The notes: generated by a model not told the origin, from the letters alone. A stretch of DNA of 64,000 bases from Chryseobacterium populi (GCF_000282115.1 NZ_AKJY01000045.1:1-64000); one strand, 5' to 3'; counted from the stretch's first letter, positions 53,118-63,196 are shown. Made by a program: numbers and translations.

Positions 53118-53313
53118 AACTCTTCTCAATAATAAAAATTTGCGGTCAGGCAATCTTCCAGATATTTCATCTGATTCTAACCATAAATGCAAAACAGTTT
53201 TAAAGAATAGAGTCCAATCAATAAGCGGTACGTTTATTATGGATGTAAATATAATAAAATTTTAATAACTGTTAACCCATTATTAAATTTTTCCAGAAAA
53301 TATTTAAAAAAAC

Positions 53314-53805
53314 TTACTTAAACATATCATGAATGAATACAGTAGGGATATTTAATGTGAAATTAACATTCACTCCTTTCAGCTTCTTTCCGTTTAATTC
53401 GGCATCTCCGACAGGAAAAGCATACCCTGCAGTAAGATCCAGCAATCCGAAAAGGGTAACTCCAACTTTAGGGGCCACATATTTATTAGTTCCTTCTGCG
53501 CCGATCAAAAAATAATAGGAGTGGTAAAAATCCACATTTTTTTCAAAATTAAGCAAAACATCAGCCTGAAGTTTAGGCATAATAGCAAATTTGGAATGGG
53601 TAGAGCCCATTAATGCAGAGCCTCCCAACCTGTAAATAACATCATCATTTTTCAGGAAAAGCAATTTCCCTCCTATTTCCCCGAAGCTTTGATTCTGGTA
53701 CACATACCCTACATTAATCATTTTATGCATGGTATACTGGGCTTTTGCAAATGTACTCAGGAAAAACAGGGACAGAATGGTTATTGCAAATCGAAAATTC
53801 ATCAT
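53314..53805 (-). CDS. Secreted beta-rich protein of unknown function
   Basis: A 163-residue protein with signal peptide (ITILSLFFLSTFAKAQ). The mature part has alternating strands, for example MINVGYVYQNQSFGEIGGKLLF and GVTLFGLLDLTAGYAF, suggesting a small outer-membrane beta-barrel. The C-terminus (TFNIPTVFIHDMFK-like) ends with Phe-Lys. No named domain seen. It lies downstream of metK. Confidence 0.65.
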   Translation of the reverse strand: MMNFRFAITILSLFFLSTFAKAQYTMHKMINVGYVYQNQSFGEIGGKLLFLKNDDVIYRLGGSALMGSTHSKFAIMPKLQADVLLNFEKNVDFYHSYYFLIGAEGTNKYVAPKVGVTLFGLLDLTAGYAFPVGDAELNGKKLKGVNVNFTLNIPTVFIHDMFK

Positions 53806-53830
53806 CTTTAATTTATTTAAGGTGTAAAAT

Positions 53831-53867
53831 TAAAAAAAACTGCCTTATCTGATGAAGATAAAGCAGT
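53831..53867 (-). terminator. Terminator after metK
   Basis: Minus-strand stem ACTGCTTTATC / GATAAGGCAGT with one mismatch and a 7-base loop, followed by TTTTTTT. It lies just after the metK stop at 53891. Confidence 0.85.
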
Positions 53868-53890
53868 CTATTTATTTCTTAAGAGAAAAA

Positions 53891-55171
53891 TTAAATACCG
53901 AAAGCGGTTTTAATTTCTTCTACTTTGTCTAATTTTTCCCAGGTGAAAAATTCAAGATCTTTTAATGTGATCTCATTTTTGTGTCCTTTATTGAACGTTT
54001 TATCAGCTATATAATGCTCTTTCCCCATATGTCCGTAAGAAGCTGTTTCCTGATAGATAGGATTTCTCAGTTTAAGATTCTGCTCAATAGCATAAGGTCT
54101 TAAATCAAAAATTGCAGAAACTTTTTTAGCGATTTCACCATCGTGAAGATCTACTTTTGAAGTTCCGTAAGTATTAATGTATAAACCACATGGCTCAGCA
54201 ACACCGATTGCATAAGAAACCTGTACAAGAACTTCATCAGCAACACCTGCAGCTACTAAATTCTTAGCAATATGCCTTGTTGCATAAGCTGCACTCCTGT
54301 CTACTTTTGAAGGATCTTTTCCTGAGAAGGCTCCACCACCGTGAGCTCCTTTGCCGCCATAGGTATCAACAATAATTTTTCTTCCTGTAAGACCGGTATC
54401 TCCGTGAGGACCACCGATTACAAATTTCCCAGTAGGGTTGATGTGATATTTGATCTGGTCGTTGAATAATGCTTTGATTTCTGCTGTCTGCTGAGCAACA
54501 ACTCTTGGAATTAAAATATTTTTAATGTCTTCACGAATTTTGTTCAACATTTCTTCTTCTGATCCGAAATCATCGTGCTGGGTAGAAACTACGATAGAAT
54601 CAATTCTTACCGGCTTATGATCATCAGAATATTCGATCGTAACCTGGCTTTTAGCATCCGGACGAAGATAAGCAATCTCTTTATTTTCCCTTCTGATTGC
54701 AGAAAGCTCTTTAAGAATAGTATGTGCCAGATCCAGTGCTAAGGGCATATAGTTAGCCGTTTCGTTAGTTGCATAACCAAACATCATTCCCTGGTCTCCT
54801 GCACCCTGTGCATTGGCTTTGCTTTCAAAAGTTTCGTCAGATACAATTCTGTCAACTCCCTGATTGATATCCGGTGACTGCTCATGGATCGCAGAAATAA
54901 CACCGCAAGAATCCCCATTGAACATATATTCACCTTTTGTATATCCGATTCCGTTAATAACTTCTCTGGCAATCGTCTGAACATCAAGATAGGCATCTGA
55001 CTTCACTTCTCCGGCCAAAACTACCTGTCCTGTAGTAACAAGCGTTTCACATGCTACTTTTGATGTTTTATCATAAGCTAAAAAATGATCGATTAAGGCG
55101 TCGGAAATCTGATCGGCAATTTTATCCGGGTGTCCTTCTGAAACTGATTCAGACGTAAATAAATAAGACAT
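53891..55171 (-). CDS. metK: S-adenosylmethionine synthetase
   Basis: A 426-residue MetK, a bit longer than the E. coli enzyme (384). It has the family blocks [31 protein letters not shown] and [23 protein letters not shown]. It makes SAM from methionine and ATP. Upstream is a good promoter match (55309-55340). I looked for a SAM riboswitch in the 233-base leader but saw no recognisable SAM-I or SAM-II core. Confidence 0.95.
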   Translation of the reverse strand: MSYLFTSESVSEGHPDKIADQISDALIDHFLAYDKTSKVACETLVTTGQVVLAGEVKSDAYLDVQTIAREVINGIGYTKGEYMFNGDSCGVISAIHEQSPDINQGVDRIVSDETFESKANAQGAGDQGMMFGYATNETANYMPLALDLAHTILKELSAIRRENKEIAYLRPDAKSQVTIEYSDDHKPVRIDSIVVSTQHDDFGSEEEMLNKIREDIKNILIPRVVAQQTAEIKALFNDQIKYHINPTGKFVIGGPHGDTGLTGRKIIVDTYGGKGAHGGGAFSGKDPSKVDRSAAYATRHIAKNLVAAGVADEVLVQVSYAIGVAEPCGLYINTYGTSKVDLHDGEIAKKVSAIFDLRPYAIEQNLKLRNPIYQETASYGHMGKEHYIADKTFNKGHKNEITLKDLEFFTWEKLDKVEEIKTAFGI

Positions 55172-55308
55172 ATTATTCTTTTGTTTTATTAATTAATAAA
55201 TGAGGAAAATTCAAATAATTGCCCGGAAAGCTCAAAAAGAAATACTGTTTTAGCTTTTTTTAAAGAGGTTGCAATCAGGTCAAATTTTTCCTCGTTCGTA
55301 AACGTCTG

Positions 55309-55340
55309 CAAAGTTAAGTACTATTTTCTTAATACTCAAA
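55309..55340 (-). promoter_or_regulatory. metK promoter
   Basis: On the minus strand TTTG (55340-55337) and TAACTTTG (55316-55309) are 20 bases apart, a full Bacteroidota promoter. The start site would lie about 130 bases before the ATG at 55171, leaving a long leader. Confidence 0.6.
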
Positions 55341-55404
55341 ACTTTTGCAGGTTAATTGCAATTTTCTTTAAACGAGAGGCTTATCCTCAAATAAAAGAAA
55401 AAAA

Positions 55405-56355
55405 CTATTGCGGTTTTATGCTTACGAATTCTTTTGGATTTTCATTATAATTCAATCTTTCTTTCAATGATAATTGTATAGAAGAAGATAATTCATCAAT
55501 GATTTTTTGCTTGAAAGTCGGTTTATAATAAATGATACTTATTTCTCTGTAAGGGAAAGGTTTTTTAAATCTGAAGACTTTACTTTTCTGTTCATCAGAA
55601 AGCTGGCTTAAAGCTAATTCCGGTAAAATACTGATTCCTCCTACTTTATCCACCATATGAACCAACGTCTGAATATTAGAAGCTAAAAAGTCTAAATTCT
55701 TTGGTTTCAAAGTATTTTCCTTCAAATGGCAAATATTCTCAAACTGGCTTCTCAAACAGTTTCCTTCTTCCAAAAGCCAAACTTTTTCCACATTCAGCTC
55801 TTCAGGAATTACATAGGTATTTTTCTTATTGGCCTCAGTATCCGAACTGTAAATCATTAATTCTTCATTGAATAAGAAATCCTGATAAAATTCATCAGCG
55901 GTATCGTAAGGTGTAGAGATAATTCCGGCGTCAAGCTCTCCGGCTTTCAAAGCTTTGATAATATTATCCGTAGTCATTTCTTTTACATTCATCTGGATTT
56001 TCGGATTTTCTTCCAGAAAGCTGAAGATCTCACTTGGTAAAATAAAAGAAGAAACGGTAGGAATAATTCCAAGATTGATTGTACCTCCTAAAATATTATT
56101 TAACAGGTTGGCCTTATTCTTCAGCTCATTGACAGATTCTATAATAACCTTAGCCTGATCAATGATCTGAAGCCCTACATCTGTGGTACGGATAGGGTGG
56201 GTCGTACGGTCAAAAACCTTTACATCCAGTTCGTCCTCAAATTTCTGTATCATTGCACTTAGCGTAGGTTGCGTAATGAAGCATGCTTGAGCTGCCTTAC
56301 CAAAATGTTTATACTTATCTACAGCGATAAGATACTCCAGTTGCTGAATGTTCAT
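55405..56355 (-). CDS. oxyR: OxyR-type LysR regulator
   Basis: A 316-residue LysR regulator: HTH in residues 1-60 (FGKAAQACFITQPTLSAMIQKFE), and a sensor region with LEEGNCLRSQFENIC. The two Cys, C200 and C209, have the same spacing as the redox Cys 199 and 208 of E. coli OxyR. It should activate peroxide defence genes. It is divergent from the catalase gene, with overlapping control region 56356-56486. Confidence 0.9.
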   Translation of the reverse strand: MNIQQLEYLIAVDKYKHFGKAAQACFITQPTLSAMIQKFEDELDVKVFDRTTHPIRTTDVGLQIIDQAKVIIESVNELKNKANLLNNILGGTINLGIIPTVSSFILPSEIFSFLEENPKIQMNVKEMTTDNIIKALKAGELDAGIISTPYDTADEFYQDFLFNEELMIYSSDTEANKKNTYVIPEELNVEKVWLLEEGNCLRSQFENICHLKENTLKPKNLDFLASNIQTLVHMVDKVGGISILPELALSQLSDEQKSKVFRFKKPFPYREISIIYYKPTFKQKIIDELSSSIQLSLKERLNYNENPKEFVSIKPQ

Positions 56356-56375
56356 TTGATTAATATTATCTATTA

Positions 56376-56404
56376 CAAAGATATGATGTTTTTGCTTTCA
56401 GCAA
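56376..56404 (-). promoter_or_regulatory. oxyR promoter
   Basis: Minus-strand TTG at 56404-56402 and TATCTTTG at 56383-56376 are 18 bases apart. It overlaps the katA promoter region, so OxyR bound here could control both genes. Confidence 0.55.
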
Positions 56405-56425
56405 TTAAAAATTGAAGTAAATTTG
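56391..56425 (+). promoter_or_regulatory. katA promoter
   Basis: TTTG at 56391-56394 and TAAATTTG at 56418-56425; the spacing of 23 is somewhat long. It lies about 60 bases upstream of the katA ATG at 56487. Confidence 0.5.
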
Positions 56426-56486
56426 ATAATTCTTACCCGTAGTATGCGTTCTTACGACACTCATAAATTAAAAAATTCTTAAGTAT

Positions 56487-57974
56487 ATGGATTCTAAAAA
56501 ATTAACATTAAGCAGCGGAGCACCCTATTTTGAACATCAGGACTCCCAGACAGCAGGCCCGAGGGGTCCCGTTTTATTACAGGATTTTATCCTTCAGGAA
56601 AACCTGGCTCATTTTGTAAGAGAAAGGATCCCTGAAAGAATTGTTCATGCAAAAGGAACCGGGGCTTACGGGACTTTCACTGTAACCCATGATATCAGCC
56701 AATATACAAAAGCAAAACTTTTTTCTAAAGTTGGAAATTCCTGCAGAATGTTTGCCCGTTTTTCCACGGTAGGAGGAGAAAAAGGGAGTGCAGATACGGC
56801 AAGAGACCCCCGTGGTTTTGCTTTGAAATTTTATACGGAAGACGGAAACTGGGATCTGGTAGGAAATAATACTCCTGTTTTCTTCATCAAGGATGCTAAA
56901 AAATTCCCGGATTTTATCCATACCCAAAAAAGAGTTCCGAAAACCAATCTGAAAAGTGCTACGATGATGTGGGACTTCTGGAGCTTGAATCCTGAATCCC
57001 TTCATCAGGTTCTTATTTTAATGTCAGACAGGGGCACTCCCCACGGATATAGGCATATGCACGGCTTTGGCTCCCATACATTCTCAATGATAAATGCAAA
57101 CAATGAAAGGGTCTGGGTAAAATTCCATTTTAAAACAAAACAGGGCATAAAAAACTTCACCAATGAAGATGCCGTAAAAATGGCCGGAGAAAACCCGGAT
57201 TTTGCTCAGGAGGATCTTTGTAATGCCATCGGAAACGGTGATTTTCCTAGATGGACTTTATACATTCAGGTAATGACCGAAGAGCAGGCCAGAGATTTCA
57301 GGTGGAATCCTTTTGATGTAACCAAAGTATGGTTCCAGGGAGATTTTCCTTTAATTGAAGTTGGAGAAATGGAGTTGAATGAAATTCCTGTTAATTATTT
57401 TGCCCACGTAGAGCAATCTACTTTTTCACCCAGCAATCTAATTAACGGAATCAGTTTTTCTCCTGACAAAATGCTGCAGGGAAGGTTATTCTCCTATCCG
57501 GATGCACACCGGTACAGAGTGGGAGTCAATGCCCATCAGCTTGAGGTGAACCGTTGTCCTTTTGCAACGAATAATTATCAGAGAGACGGTTTTATGGCAG
57601 ATGCTAAGGACTATGGTGATCAGCCGAATTATCATCCGAACAGTTTTGACAATATTAAAGCAGATTCTGCTTATAAAAGCTATGATTATGAACTTGACAG
57701 TGCCCATGTTGCCAGCTATAACAGAAATGAGAACGATGATGACCACTATACACAGCCGGGATTATTATATACGAAAGCAATGAATTCTGATGACAGGGAA
57801 AATCTTATCAATAATATAGTAGGAAGCATGAGAGGAATTGACGGACCAAAGAGAGATGAAATCATCAACCGACAATTATGTCACTTTTTCAGGAGTAATA
57901 TAGAACTTGGCATGAAAGTAGCATCACAGTTAAACATCAATATTGACGCAAATATGATGAACCATTCCAAATAA
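56487..57974 (+). CDS. katA: Haem catalase (clade 3 size)
   Basis: A 495-residue monofunctional catalase with H54 (ERIVHAKGTGAYG), FSTVGGEKGSADTARDPRGFALKFYTEDG, VGNNTPVFF and the haem-ligand block RLFSYPDAHRYRVG. Normal short-subunit length. It destroys hydrogen peroxide in the cytoplasm. It is divergent from oxyR, consistent with peroxide control, and followed by a terminator. Confidence 0.95.
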   Translation: MDSKKLTLSSGAPYFEHQDSQTAGPRGPVLLQDFILQENLAHFVRERIPERIVHAKGTGAYGTFTVTHDISQYTKAKLFSKVGNSCRMFARFSTVGGEKGSADTARDPRGFALKFYTEDGNWDLVGNNTPVFFIKDAKKFPDFIHTQKRVPKTNLKSATMMWDFWSLNPESLHQVLILMSDRGTPHGYRHMHGFGSHTFSMINANNERVWVKFHFKTKQGIKNFTNEDAVKMAGENPDFAQEDLCNAIGNGDFPRWTLYIQVMTEEQARDFRWNPFDVTKVWFQGDFPLIEVGEMELNEIPVNYFAHVEQSTFSPSNLINGISFSPDKMLQGRLFSYPDAHRYRVGVNAHQLEVNRCPFATNNYQRDGFMADAKDYGDQPNYHPNSFDNIKADSAYKSYDYELDSAHVASYNRNENDDDHYTQPGLLYTKAMNSDDRENLINNIVGSMRGIDGPKRDEIINRQLCHFFRSNIELGMKVASQLNINIDANMMNHSK

Positions 57975-57997
57975 TTATATTGAACATAAATTCAATT

Positions 57998-58033
57998 AAA
58001 AGGAAAAAAAGTCAATATTTTTTCCTTTTTTTT
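57998..58033 (+). terminator. Terminator after katA
   Basis: A 12-bp stem AAAAGGAAAAAA / TTTTTTCCTTTT with an 8-base loop and T-run, starting 24 bases after the stop. Confidence 0.8.
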
Positions 58034-58078
58034 GTAAAAAAATTATAATTTGCAGAAAATAATATTTTAAATTGGAAA

Positions 58079-58846
58079 ATGAGCTACGAAAATATATTAT
58101 TAAATAAAGAAGATAAAATATCTATTATTACCATAAACAGACCTGAAAGTCTTAATGCATTAAATGCTAAAACCATTCAGGAACTCAGTGCTGCATTCGA
58201 TGAATTAAATTCAGATACAAACTGCAGGGCTATTATTATTACAGGAAGCGGAGAGAAATCTTTCGTTGCCGGAGCAGATATTAAGGAGTTTAGTGACTTC
58301 GGACAAGATAAAGCAGAAGAGTTGGCCAGAACCGGACATAATTCTCTGTTTAACAAAATAGAAAACCTGTCTAAACCTGTCATTGCAGCAGTTAATGGCT
58401 TTGCTTTAGGCGGTGGATTAGAGCTTGCCATGGCATGCCATATCAGATACGCATCGGAAAATGCGAAGCTCGGACTTCCGGAAGTAACGTTGGGATTAAT
58501 TCCCGGTTATGGAGGAACTCAGAGACTTCCGAAGCTTATCGGAAAAGGCCTTGCCAACGAAATGATCTTCTCAGCCAAAATGATTCCTGCGCAGAGAGCA
58601 AAGGAAATCGGATTGGTTAATGAAGTATACCCTATTGAAGATTTATTATTAAAAACAAAAGAATTAGCAAAAATTATTGCCTTTAACTCACCAATGGCAA
58701 TATCAAAGGCTATCCATGCCGTCAATTTATCAGACACGGATAAAGGTTTCGATACTGAAATTAAATATTTCGGAGAACTTTTTGAACTGGACGATAAAAA
58801 AGAAGGAGTTACTGCTTTTATAGAAAAAAGAAAGCCTGGCTTCTAA
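58079..58846 (+). CDS. Enoyl-CoA hydratase/isomerase (crotonase fold)
   Basis: A 255-residue crotonase: FVAGADIKEF (62-71), GFALGGGLELAMACH with E115, and LGLPEVTLGLIPGYGGTQRLP with E135, the two catalytic acids of enoyl-CoA hydratases. It likely hydrates enoyl-CoA in fatty acid breakdown. Not clearly part of the pigment genes. Confidence 0.9.
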   Translation: MSYENILLNKEDKISIITINRPESLNALNAKTIQELSAAFDELNSDTNCRAIIITGSGEKSFVAGADIKEFSDFGQDKAEELARTGHNSLFNKIENLSKPVIAAVNGFALGGGLELAMACHIRYASENAKLGLPEVTLGLIPGYGGTQRLPKLIGKGLANEMIFSAKMIPAQRAKEIGLVNEVYPIEDLLLKTKELAKIIAFNSPMAISKAIHAVNLSDTDKGFDTEIKYFGELFELDDKKEGVTAFIEKRKPGF

Positions 58847-58890
58847 AAAAAATTAAACTCAAATTATTTCGAAAAAAACAATGTTGCGGT

Positions 58891-59313
58891 ATGAATAAGT
58901 TTGATAAAGCTTATCTTAAGATGGCTCAGGAGTGGGCAAAGCTCTCCTACTGTAAAAGAAAGCAGGTAGGTGCTCTTATCGTAAAAGATAGGATGATTAT
59001 TTCAGATGGTTACAACGGAACTCCTTCGGGATTTGAAAACTGTTGTGAGGATGAAGACGGAAAAACACACTGGTATGTACTGCATGCAGAAGCAAACGCT
59101 ATATTAAAATTAGCAGCTTCCACTCAGTCTGCAAAAGGGGCGACGTTGTATTTAACGCTTTCCCCCTGTAAAGAATGCAGCAAGCTGATTTTACAGGCAG
59201 GTATTACCAGACTCGTGTATATCAATGAGTATTCGGATGACGATGGAATATCGTTCCTGAGAAACCATAATATTGAAATAGAGCAAATTTCTGATTGTGA
59301 ACTAAAAAAATAA
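58891..59313 (+). CDS. Deoxycytidylate deaminase-like protein
   Basis: A 140-residue zinc deaminase: HAE (65-67) and PCKEC (92-96, C93 and C96) bind zinc. The GYNGTPSGFENC block is typical for dCMP deaminases (ComEB-like). It should convert dCMP to dUMP for thymidylate synthesis. It is followed eight bases later by xerD. Confidence 0.88.
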   Translation: MNKFDKAYLKMAQEWAKLSYCKRKQVGALIVKDRMIISDGYNGTPSGFENCCEDEDGKTHWYVLHAEANAILKLAASTQSAKGATLYLTLSPCKECSKLILQAGITRLVYINEYSDDDGISFLRNHNIEIEQISDCELKK

Positions 59314-59320
59314 AGCACAA

Positions 59321-60232
59321 ATGACTTGGGATGAAAAAATTAAGGATTTTGAAATCTTTCTTCGTTTCGAAAGAAATTTTTCAGAAAACACTCTCGACGC
59401 CTATGTTCGGGACATTAAAAAATTAAAAGAATACGCCGAGGAAGAACTTGACAGTATAGCTCCTGATAAAATCGGGTACGAAAACCTTCAGGAATATATC
59501 TTCAATCTCTCCAAACAAAAATTCAGCGAAAGATCTCAGGCACGATGGATCTCTTCCATAAAAGCTTTTTTCAAGTTTCTGCTTGAAGATGAAGCCCGTG
59601 AAGACAACCCTGCCGCATTGCTGGAGGGGCCTAAGTTGGGATTGTATTTACCTGACACTTTAAGTCTGCCGGATATCAACAGGATTATCGGAGCAATAGA
59701 AATCTCATCGGATCTTGGGAAGCGAAACCAATGTATTATTGAGGTCCTTTATGGCTGCGGGCTGCGGGTTTCTGAGCTTATCGACCTGAAAATTTCAAAT
59801 ATCAATTTTAAAGAAAATTATATTAAGATACATGGAAAGGGAAATAAAACCCGTTTCGTTCCTTTAGCCGATTACACTGCAGAATTACTGGGAAATTATA
59901 TCAGGGAGGTGCGTTCGAAAAGTAAAATAAATAAGAAATATGAGGACACTTTATTTCTTAACAGCAGAGGTACCTCTATGTCAAGAGTTATCGTATTCCT
60001 TATTATAAAAGAACTTACCGATAAAGCCGGTGTAAGCAAGAAAATATCTCCGCATACCTTCAGGCATTCTTTTGCTACCCATTTGCTGCAGAACGGGGCA
60101 GATCTTCGTTATATACAGGAAATGCTGGGACATTCCAGCATTACCACTACAGAGGTTTATACGCATCTGAAAACTGAAGAGCTCAGGGATGTTATCCTGA
60201 CTTATCATCCGAGAAATATTAATATTGTTTAA
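59321..60232 (+). CDS. xerD: Tyrosine recombinase XerD
   Basis: A 303-residue site-specific recombinase with R149 (CGLRVSE), H245 and R248 (HTFRHS), H271 (GHSSITTT) and nucleophile Y280 (VYTH). An N-terminal SAM-like domain (residues 1-100) is present. The chromosomal context suggests the dimer-resolution enzyme, not a mobile-element integrase. It overlaps the Nudix gene by one base. Confidence 0.9.
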   Translation: MTWDEKIKDFEIFLRFERNFSENTLDAYVRDIKKLKEYAEEELDSIAPDKIGYENLQEYIFNLSKQKFSERSQARWISSIKAFFKFLLEDEAREDNPAALLEGPKLGLYLPDTLSLPDINRIIGAIEISSDLGKRNQCIIEVLYGCGLRVSELIDLKISNINFKENYIKIHGKGNKTRFVPLADYTAELLGNYIREVRSKSKINKKYEDTLFLNSRGTSMSRVIVFLIIKELTDKAGVSKKISPHTFRHSFATHLLQNGADLRYIQEMLGHSSITTTEVYTHLKTEELRDVILTYHPRNINIV

Positions 60233-60747
60233 TGAAATTATTGAAATATTGCCCTAGCTGTGGTAAAGAATCTTTACAATGGGATGGTGAAAAAAAATGG
60301 AGCTGCCCCAATTGTGACTTCAGGTTATACAATAACGTGGCCGGCGCTGTAGCTGTAGTCATAAGATGTGGGAACGAAATTTATCTTACCCGAAGAAATC
60401 AGGACCCTAAAAAGGGTAAGCTGGATCTTGCCGGAGGTTTTGTAGATCCCAGGGAAAGTGCTGAAGAAAGCTGTAAAAGAGAATTATTTGAAGAGCTTCA
60501 GCTGGATATCAATATTTCAAATTTAAAATATTTAACAAGTCTTCCTAATATTTATCATTACAAAGAAATTGATTATAATACGATCGATCTGTTTTATGAA
60601 TATCGGATTTCAGAAAAATTTGAGGCAAGCCTGGAGCTTTCAGAAATCTCAGAAACACAGTGGATTCCTTTAAGTGAAATCAACCTGGAAGATATTGCTT
60701 TTGATTCTCAGAAGAGATTTTTTGAACAGTATCTGAAATCTGTTTAA
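60232..60747 (+). CDS. Nudix hydrolase with zinc ribbon
   Basis: A 171-residue protein: a zinc ribbon with C7, C10, C25 and C28, then a Nudix box beginning at G69 (GFVDPRESAEESCKRELFEEL). This is the NudC-like arrangement of a short Nudix protein. It may hydrolyse NADH or nucleotide sugars; substrate is uncertain. It is directly after xerD in the same operon. Confidence 0.85.
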   Translation: MKLLKYCPSCGKESLQWDGEKKWSCPNCDFRLYNNVAGAVAVVIRCGNEIYLTRRNQDPKKGKLDLAGGFVDPRESAEESCKRELFEELQLDINISNLKYLTSLPNIYHYKEIDYNTIDLFYEYRISEKFEASLELSEISETQWIPLSEINLEDIAFDSQKRFFEQYLKSV

Positions 60748-60762
60748 AAATTTATCAATAAA

Positions 60763-60784
60763 AAAGCGGACCTAGGTCCGCTTT
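60763..60784. terminator. Bidirectional terminator after the Nudix gene
   Basis: AAAGCGGACC (60763-60772) and its complement (60775-60784) are a perfect 10-bp stem with an A-run before it for the minus strand. A second hairpin (TGGCTT / AAGCCA, 60800-60816) with GATTTTCTTTTT follows on the plus strand. The rest of the spacer to 60967 is unmarked. Confidence 0.8.
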
Positions 60785-60967
60785 ACTCTTTATATAAGTT
60801 GGCTTTATTCAAGCCAGATTTTCTTTTTTACAGATTTTTAAAATGCAATCATTTGCGAAAATCAGTGATATTTGTAATTGAAAACCATGTATTTATAACT
60901 CACTCAGATTTTGCAAATTATGCAGAATTAACTGTAAGTAAAATTTAAAAGACCTGAAGAAATTGAT

Positions 60968-61426
60968 TTAATAGGTTTTGGATTTCAGCATTTCTTCAAA
61001 ATAATTTTCAAGCAATACTCTTTCCGCTTCTGATAGATTAGCCTCTTTGTGATAAACAATATACCCGGGCATCGGCATTGTTTTGCCCTGAAGCGTCTGA
61101 ACAACATTTTTAAGCATATTGGCTTTCAGGTCTGTATTATAAGTTTCCCAAACAGAGAAATTGATATGCTCCCGACCTTCATTGACATGGCTTTTTACAG
61201 ACCAGGAAACCGGTGCTATATAGGCATATTTCGGGTAAACCGTTTCATTGGAGTGACAATCGTAGCACGCTCCTTTAATCAACGCCGAGATTTTCACCGG
61301 AGTTTTTTTTGAATCAACAAAATTAACTTTGTGGTCAACAGGCTTATTATTTCTGTCTATAGGAATAAACTGAATGATCGCAAAAGCCACCAGGCTCCAG
61401 AATAGAATCTTCTTTACCGTCTTCAT
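60968..61426 (-). CDS. Haem-binding domain protein
   Basis: A 152-residue protein with an N-terminal helix anchor (ILFWSLVAFAIIQFIPI) and the haem-binding block GACYDCHSNETVYP, C54-x-x-C57-H58. This is the Haem_bd (DUF) family of Bacteroidota, single-haem c-type proteins of the periplasm. The role is unknown. It lies 11 bases after the Ig-like lipoprotein gene in the same direction. Confidence 0.85.
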   Translation of the reverse strand: MKTVKKILFWSLVAFAIIQFIPIDRNNKPVDHKVNFVDSKKTPVKISALIKGACYDCHSNETVYPKYAYIAPVSWSVKSHVNEGREHINFSVWETYNTDLKANMLKNVVQTLQGKTMPMPGYIVYHKEANLSEAERVLLENYFEEMLKSKTY

Positions 61427-61437
61427 GAACTGGTCTT

Positions 61438-63171
61438 TTATCTTACAGGTTTAACAAGGGCATTCCCGGATTTCAGATCCTGATCTTCTTTTTCAGTTTC
61501 CTTGACAGGTTGCTTTGGAATATTCAGACTTTTGGTATCCAATACCCGTGGGTCCTTTAGGTCCCAGTTTTCATTGGTATCCCATAATGGCCTCACCACA
61601 GCAACTTTATAGAAAACATAGGAATCTTCTGCAAAAATTTCATTCTGGAAATCAGCCTCATCCCAATATTTATTATCATTATTGTCTACAAGAATCCTTA
61701 CGATATACTCGGAAGGTTTTAAAATATCGAATTTAATCTCATTTCCATTCGTATATTTCTGGTAAACCACTTTTTCTGAAGTATCCAATAGCTGGATCCA
61801 ATAATTGGTAGCAGGAGCATTCTGAAGTTTAAAAGTTACACTGCCGTAGTTTTCAATTTTATCTGCTTCAAAGTCAAAACGTTTCGACTGGGTATTTTTA
61901 GCATAGAAAGATGAAACCGTTTCTTTAGGAATCGTCAGCTGGTATTTTTTTCCGGTTATGAAATCAGAATGGACCAAAATCTGGTAAGGGTTTGTTTCCG
62001 AAATTTTTGCTGTAAAAGGTAAAGTATTCAGACTGTCTCCCTCTGTTTTAAGGATCCATTTGTCTGAATTGATTTTATCCAGGTAATAATTGGAACTGAT
62101 TTTAAAGTCGGTCTTTGGAGCTAACAATGATCCTCCGTTATCACTGATCACATCCATTGCATTCTTCGTATTATACTTGTAAAATACAGAAACGGTATCT
62201 TGCTTCTTATCGGCATCGTAACTGAACTTTAAATTTTCTGTCGTGCTTTGTCCCACATTATTTTTTACCGCATCGAACCAGATTCTCACTGAATCCGATT
62301 TAGACTGATGGGTAACTTTTATATCCTGAAGCTTATCATTTAAAGAAAGAACTTTTACATCATTCGGATGTCCGTCAAAGGTCATTACAATCCCACCCGG
62401 TATTTCTTTCATTTCACCATATTTCAATGGCTTTTTAGACGGATAGATTTTTAAATTCAAGCCTGATATGGAGGTCTGCACATCTACAGGATCTTTCTGG
62501 AAGCCTATTTTTTCTTTTCCAGGATCATATATTGAATTTCCGTTTTCATCTTCAAATGCAATGATCTTATATTTTCCCGGAGATAAATAATTAAGCTCGT
62601 AATAGCTGTCATCATCCACTTTGGTGATATAATACGGTTTCTGCTTATAGTTCATTGTATCCTGTACCTTATATAAGCCCACAACAAGTTTATTATCCGA
62701 TGTAGATTGCGGCTTTATTGCTACGGCATCTTTTACTTCTCCACTGATGTATAGATCATCTAATTTATCACCGGTTGAAAAAGCAAAATTAAAGTAACGC
62801 AAAACATTAGCTTCATTATTATCCGTAATAGAGTTTCCGAAATTAAAATTATAGGTCGTATTGGCCTGTAAAGTATCTTCCCATTGAATAATCAGGTATT
62901 TATTCGCGATATTGGAAGGTAAAATACGTTTGATCTTTTTGATCGGTGGTGAGATGATCAGATTTTTGTTGATATCTTTCAACGTTACATATTCATCAAA
63001 ATCAATACGGAGCTCTTTAATATCCCTCGGAACATTGATTCTTGTTGTATCAATATTTGAGCTTAAAAATTTGGGAGCTAATGTATCTTTCGGCCCTCCT
63101 ACAGGCGAACCCACTCTTGCACAGGACTGCACAAGAAAACCGATAATGAATAATAAAAAAAATCTTTTCAT
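61438..63171 (-). CDS. Ig-like (SbsA) domain lipoprotein
   Basis: A 577-residue lipoprotein. I chose the ATG at 63171 over an upstream start at 63216, giving MKRFFLLFIIGFLVQSC as lipobox. The block SPVGGPKDTLAPKFLSS and LRIDFDEYVTLKDINKNLIISPP is typical of the SbsA-Ig-like Bacteroidota lipoproteins. The remaining part has several beta-rich modules, with a carboxypeptidase-regulatory-like segment near PGKYKIIAFEDENGNSIYDPG. Function unknown, exposed at the outer membrane or periplasm. Confidence 0.82.
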   Translation of the reverse strand: MKRFFLLFIIGFLVQSCARVGSPVGGPKDTLAPKFLSSNIDTTRINVPRDIKELRIDFDEYVTLKDINKNLIISPPIKKIKRILPSNIANKYLIIQWEDTLQANTTYNFNFGNSITDNNEANVLRYFNFAFSTGDKLDDLYISGEVKDAVAIKPQSTSDNKLVVGLYKVQDTMNYKQKPYYITKVDDDSYYELNYLSPGKYKIIAFEDENGNSIYDPGKEKIGFQKDPVDVQTSISGLNLKIYPSKKPLKYGEMKEIPGGIVMTFDGHPNDVKVLSLNDKLQDIKVTHQSKSDSVRIWFDAVKNNVGQSTTENLKFSYDADKKQDTVSVFYKYNTKNAMDVISDNGGSLLAPKTDFKISSNYYLDKINSDKWILKTEGDSLNTLPFTAKISETNPYQILVHSDFITGKKYQLTIPKETVSSFYAKNTQSKRFDFEADKIENYGSVTFKLQNAPATNYWIQLLDTSEKVVYQKYTNGNEIKFDILKPSEYIVRILVDNNDNKYWDEADFQNEIFAEDSYVFYKVAVVRPLWDTNENWDLKDPRVLDTKSLNIPKQPVKETEKEDQDLKSGNALVKPVR

Positions 63172-63196
63172 GAATACGTTTAAGCAAAAATAAACA

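Noticed and set aside
55172-55404. SAM riboswitch in the metK leader
   Set aside because: No recognisable SAM-I or SAM-II conserved core; only a promoter match. A covariance-model search would decide.
59321-60232. Integrase of a mobile element
   Set aside because: XerD-length protein between housekeeping genes, with no attachment-site repeats or phage genes nearby.
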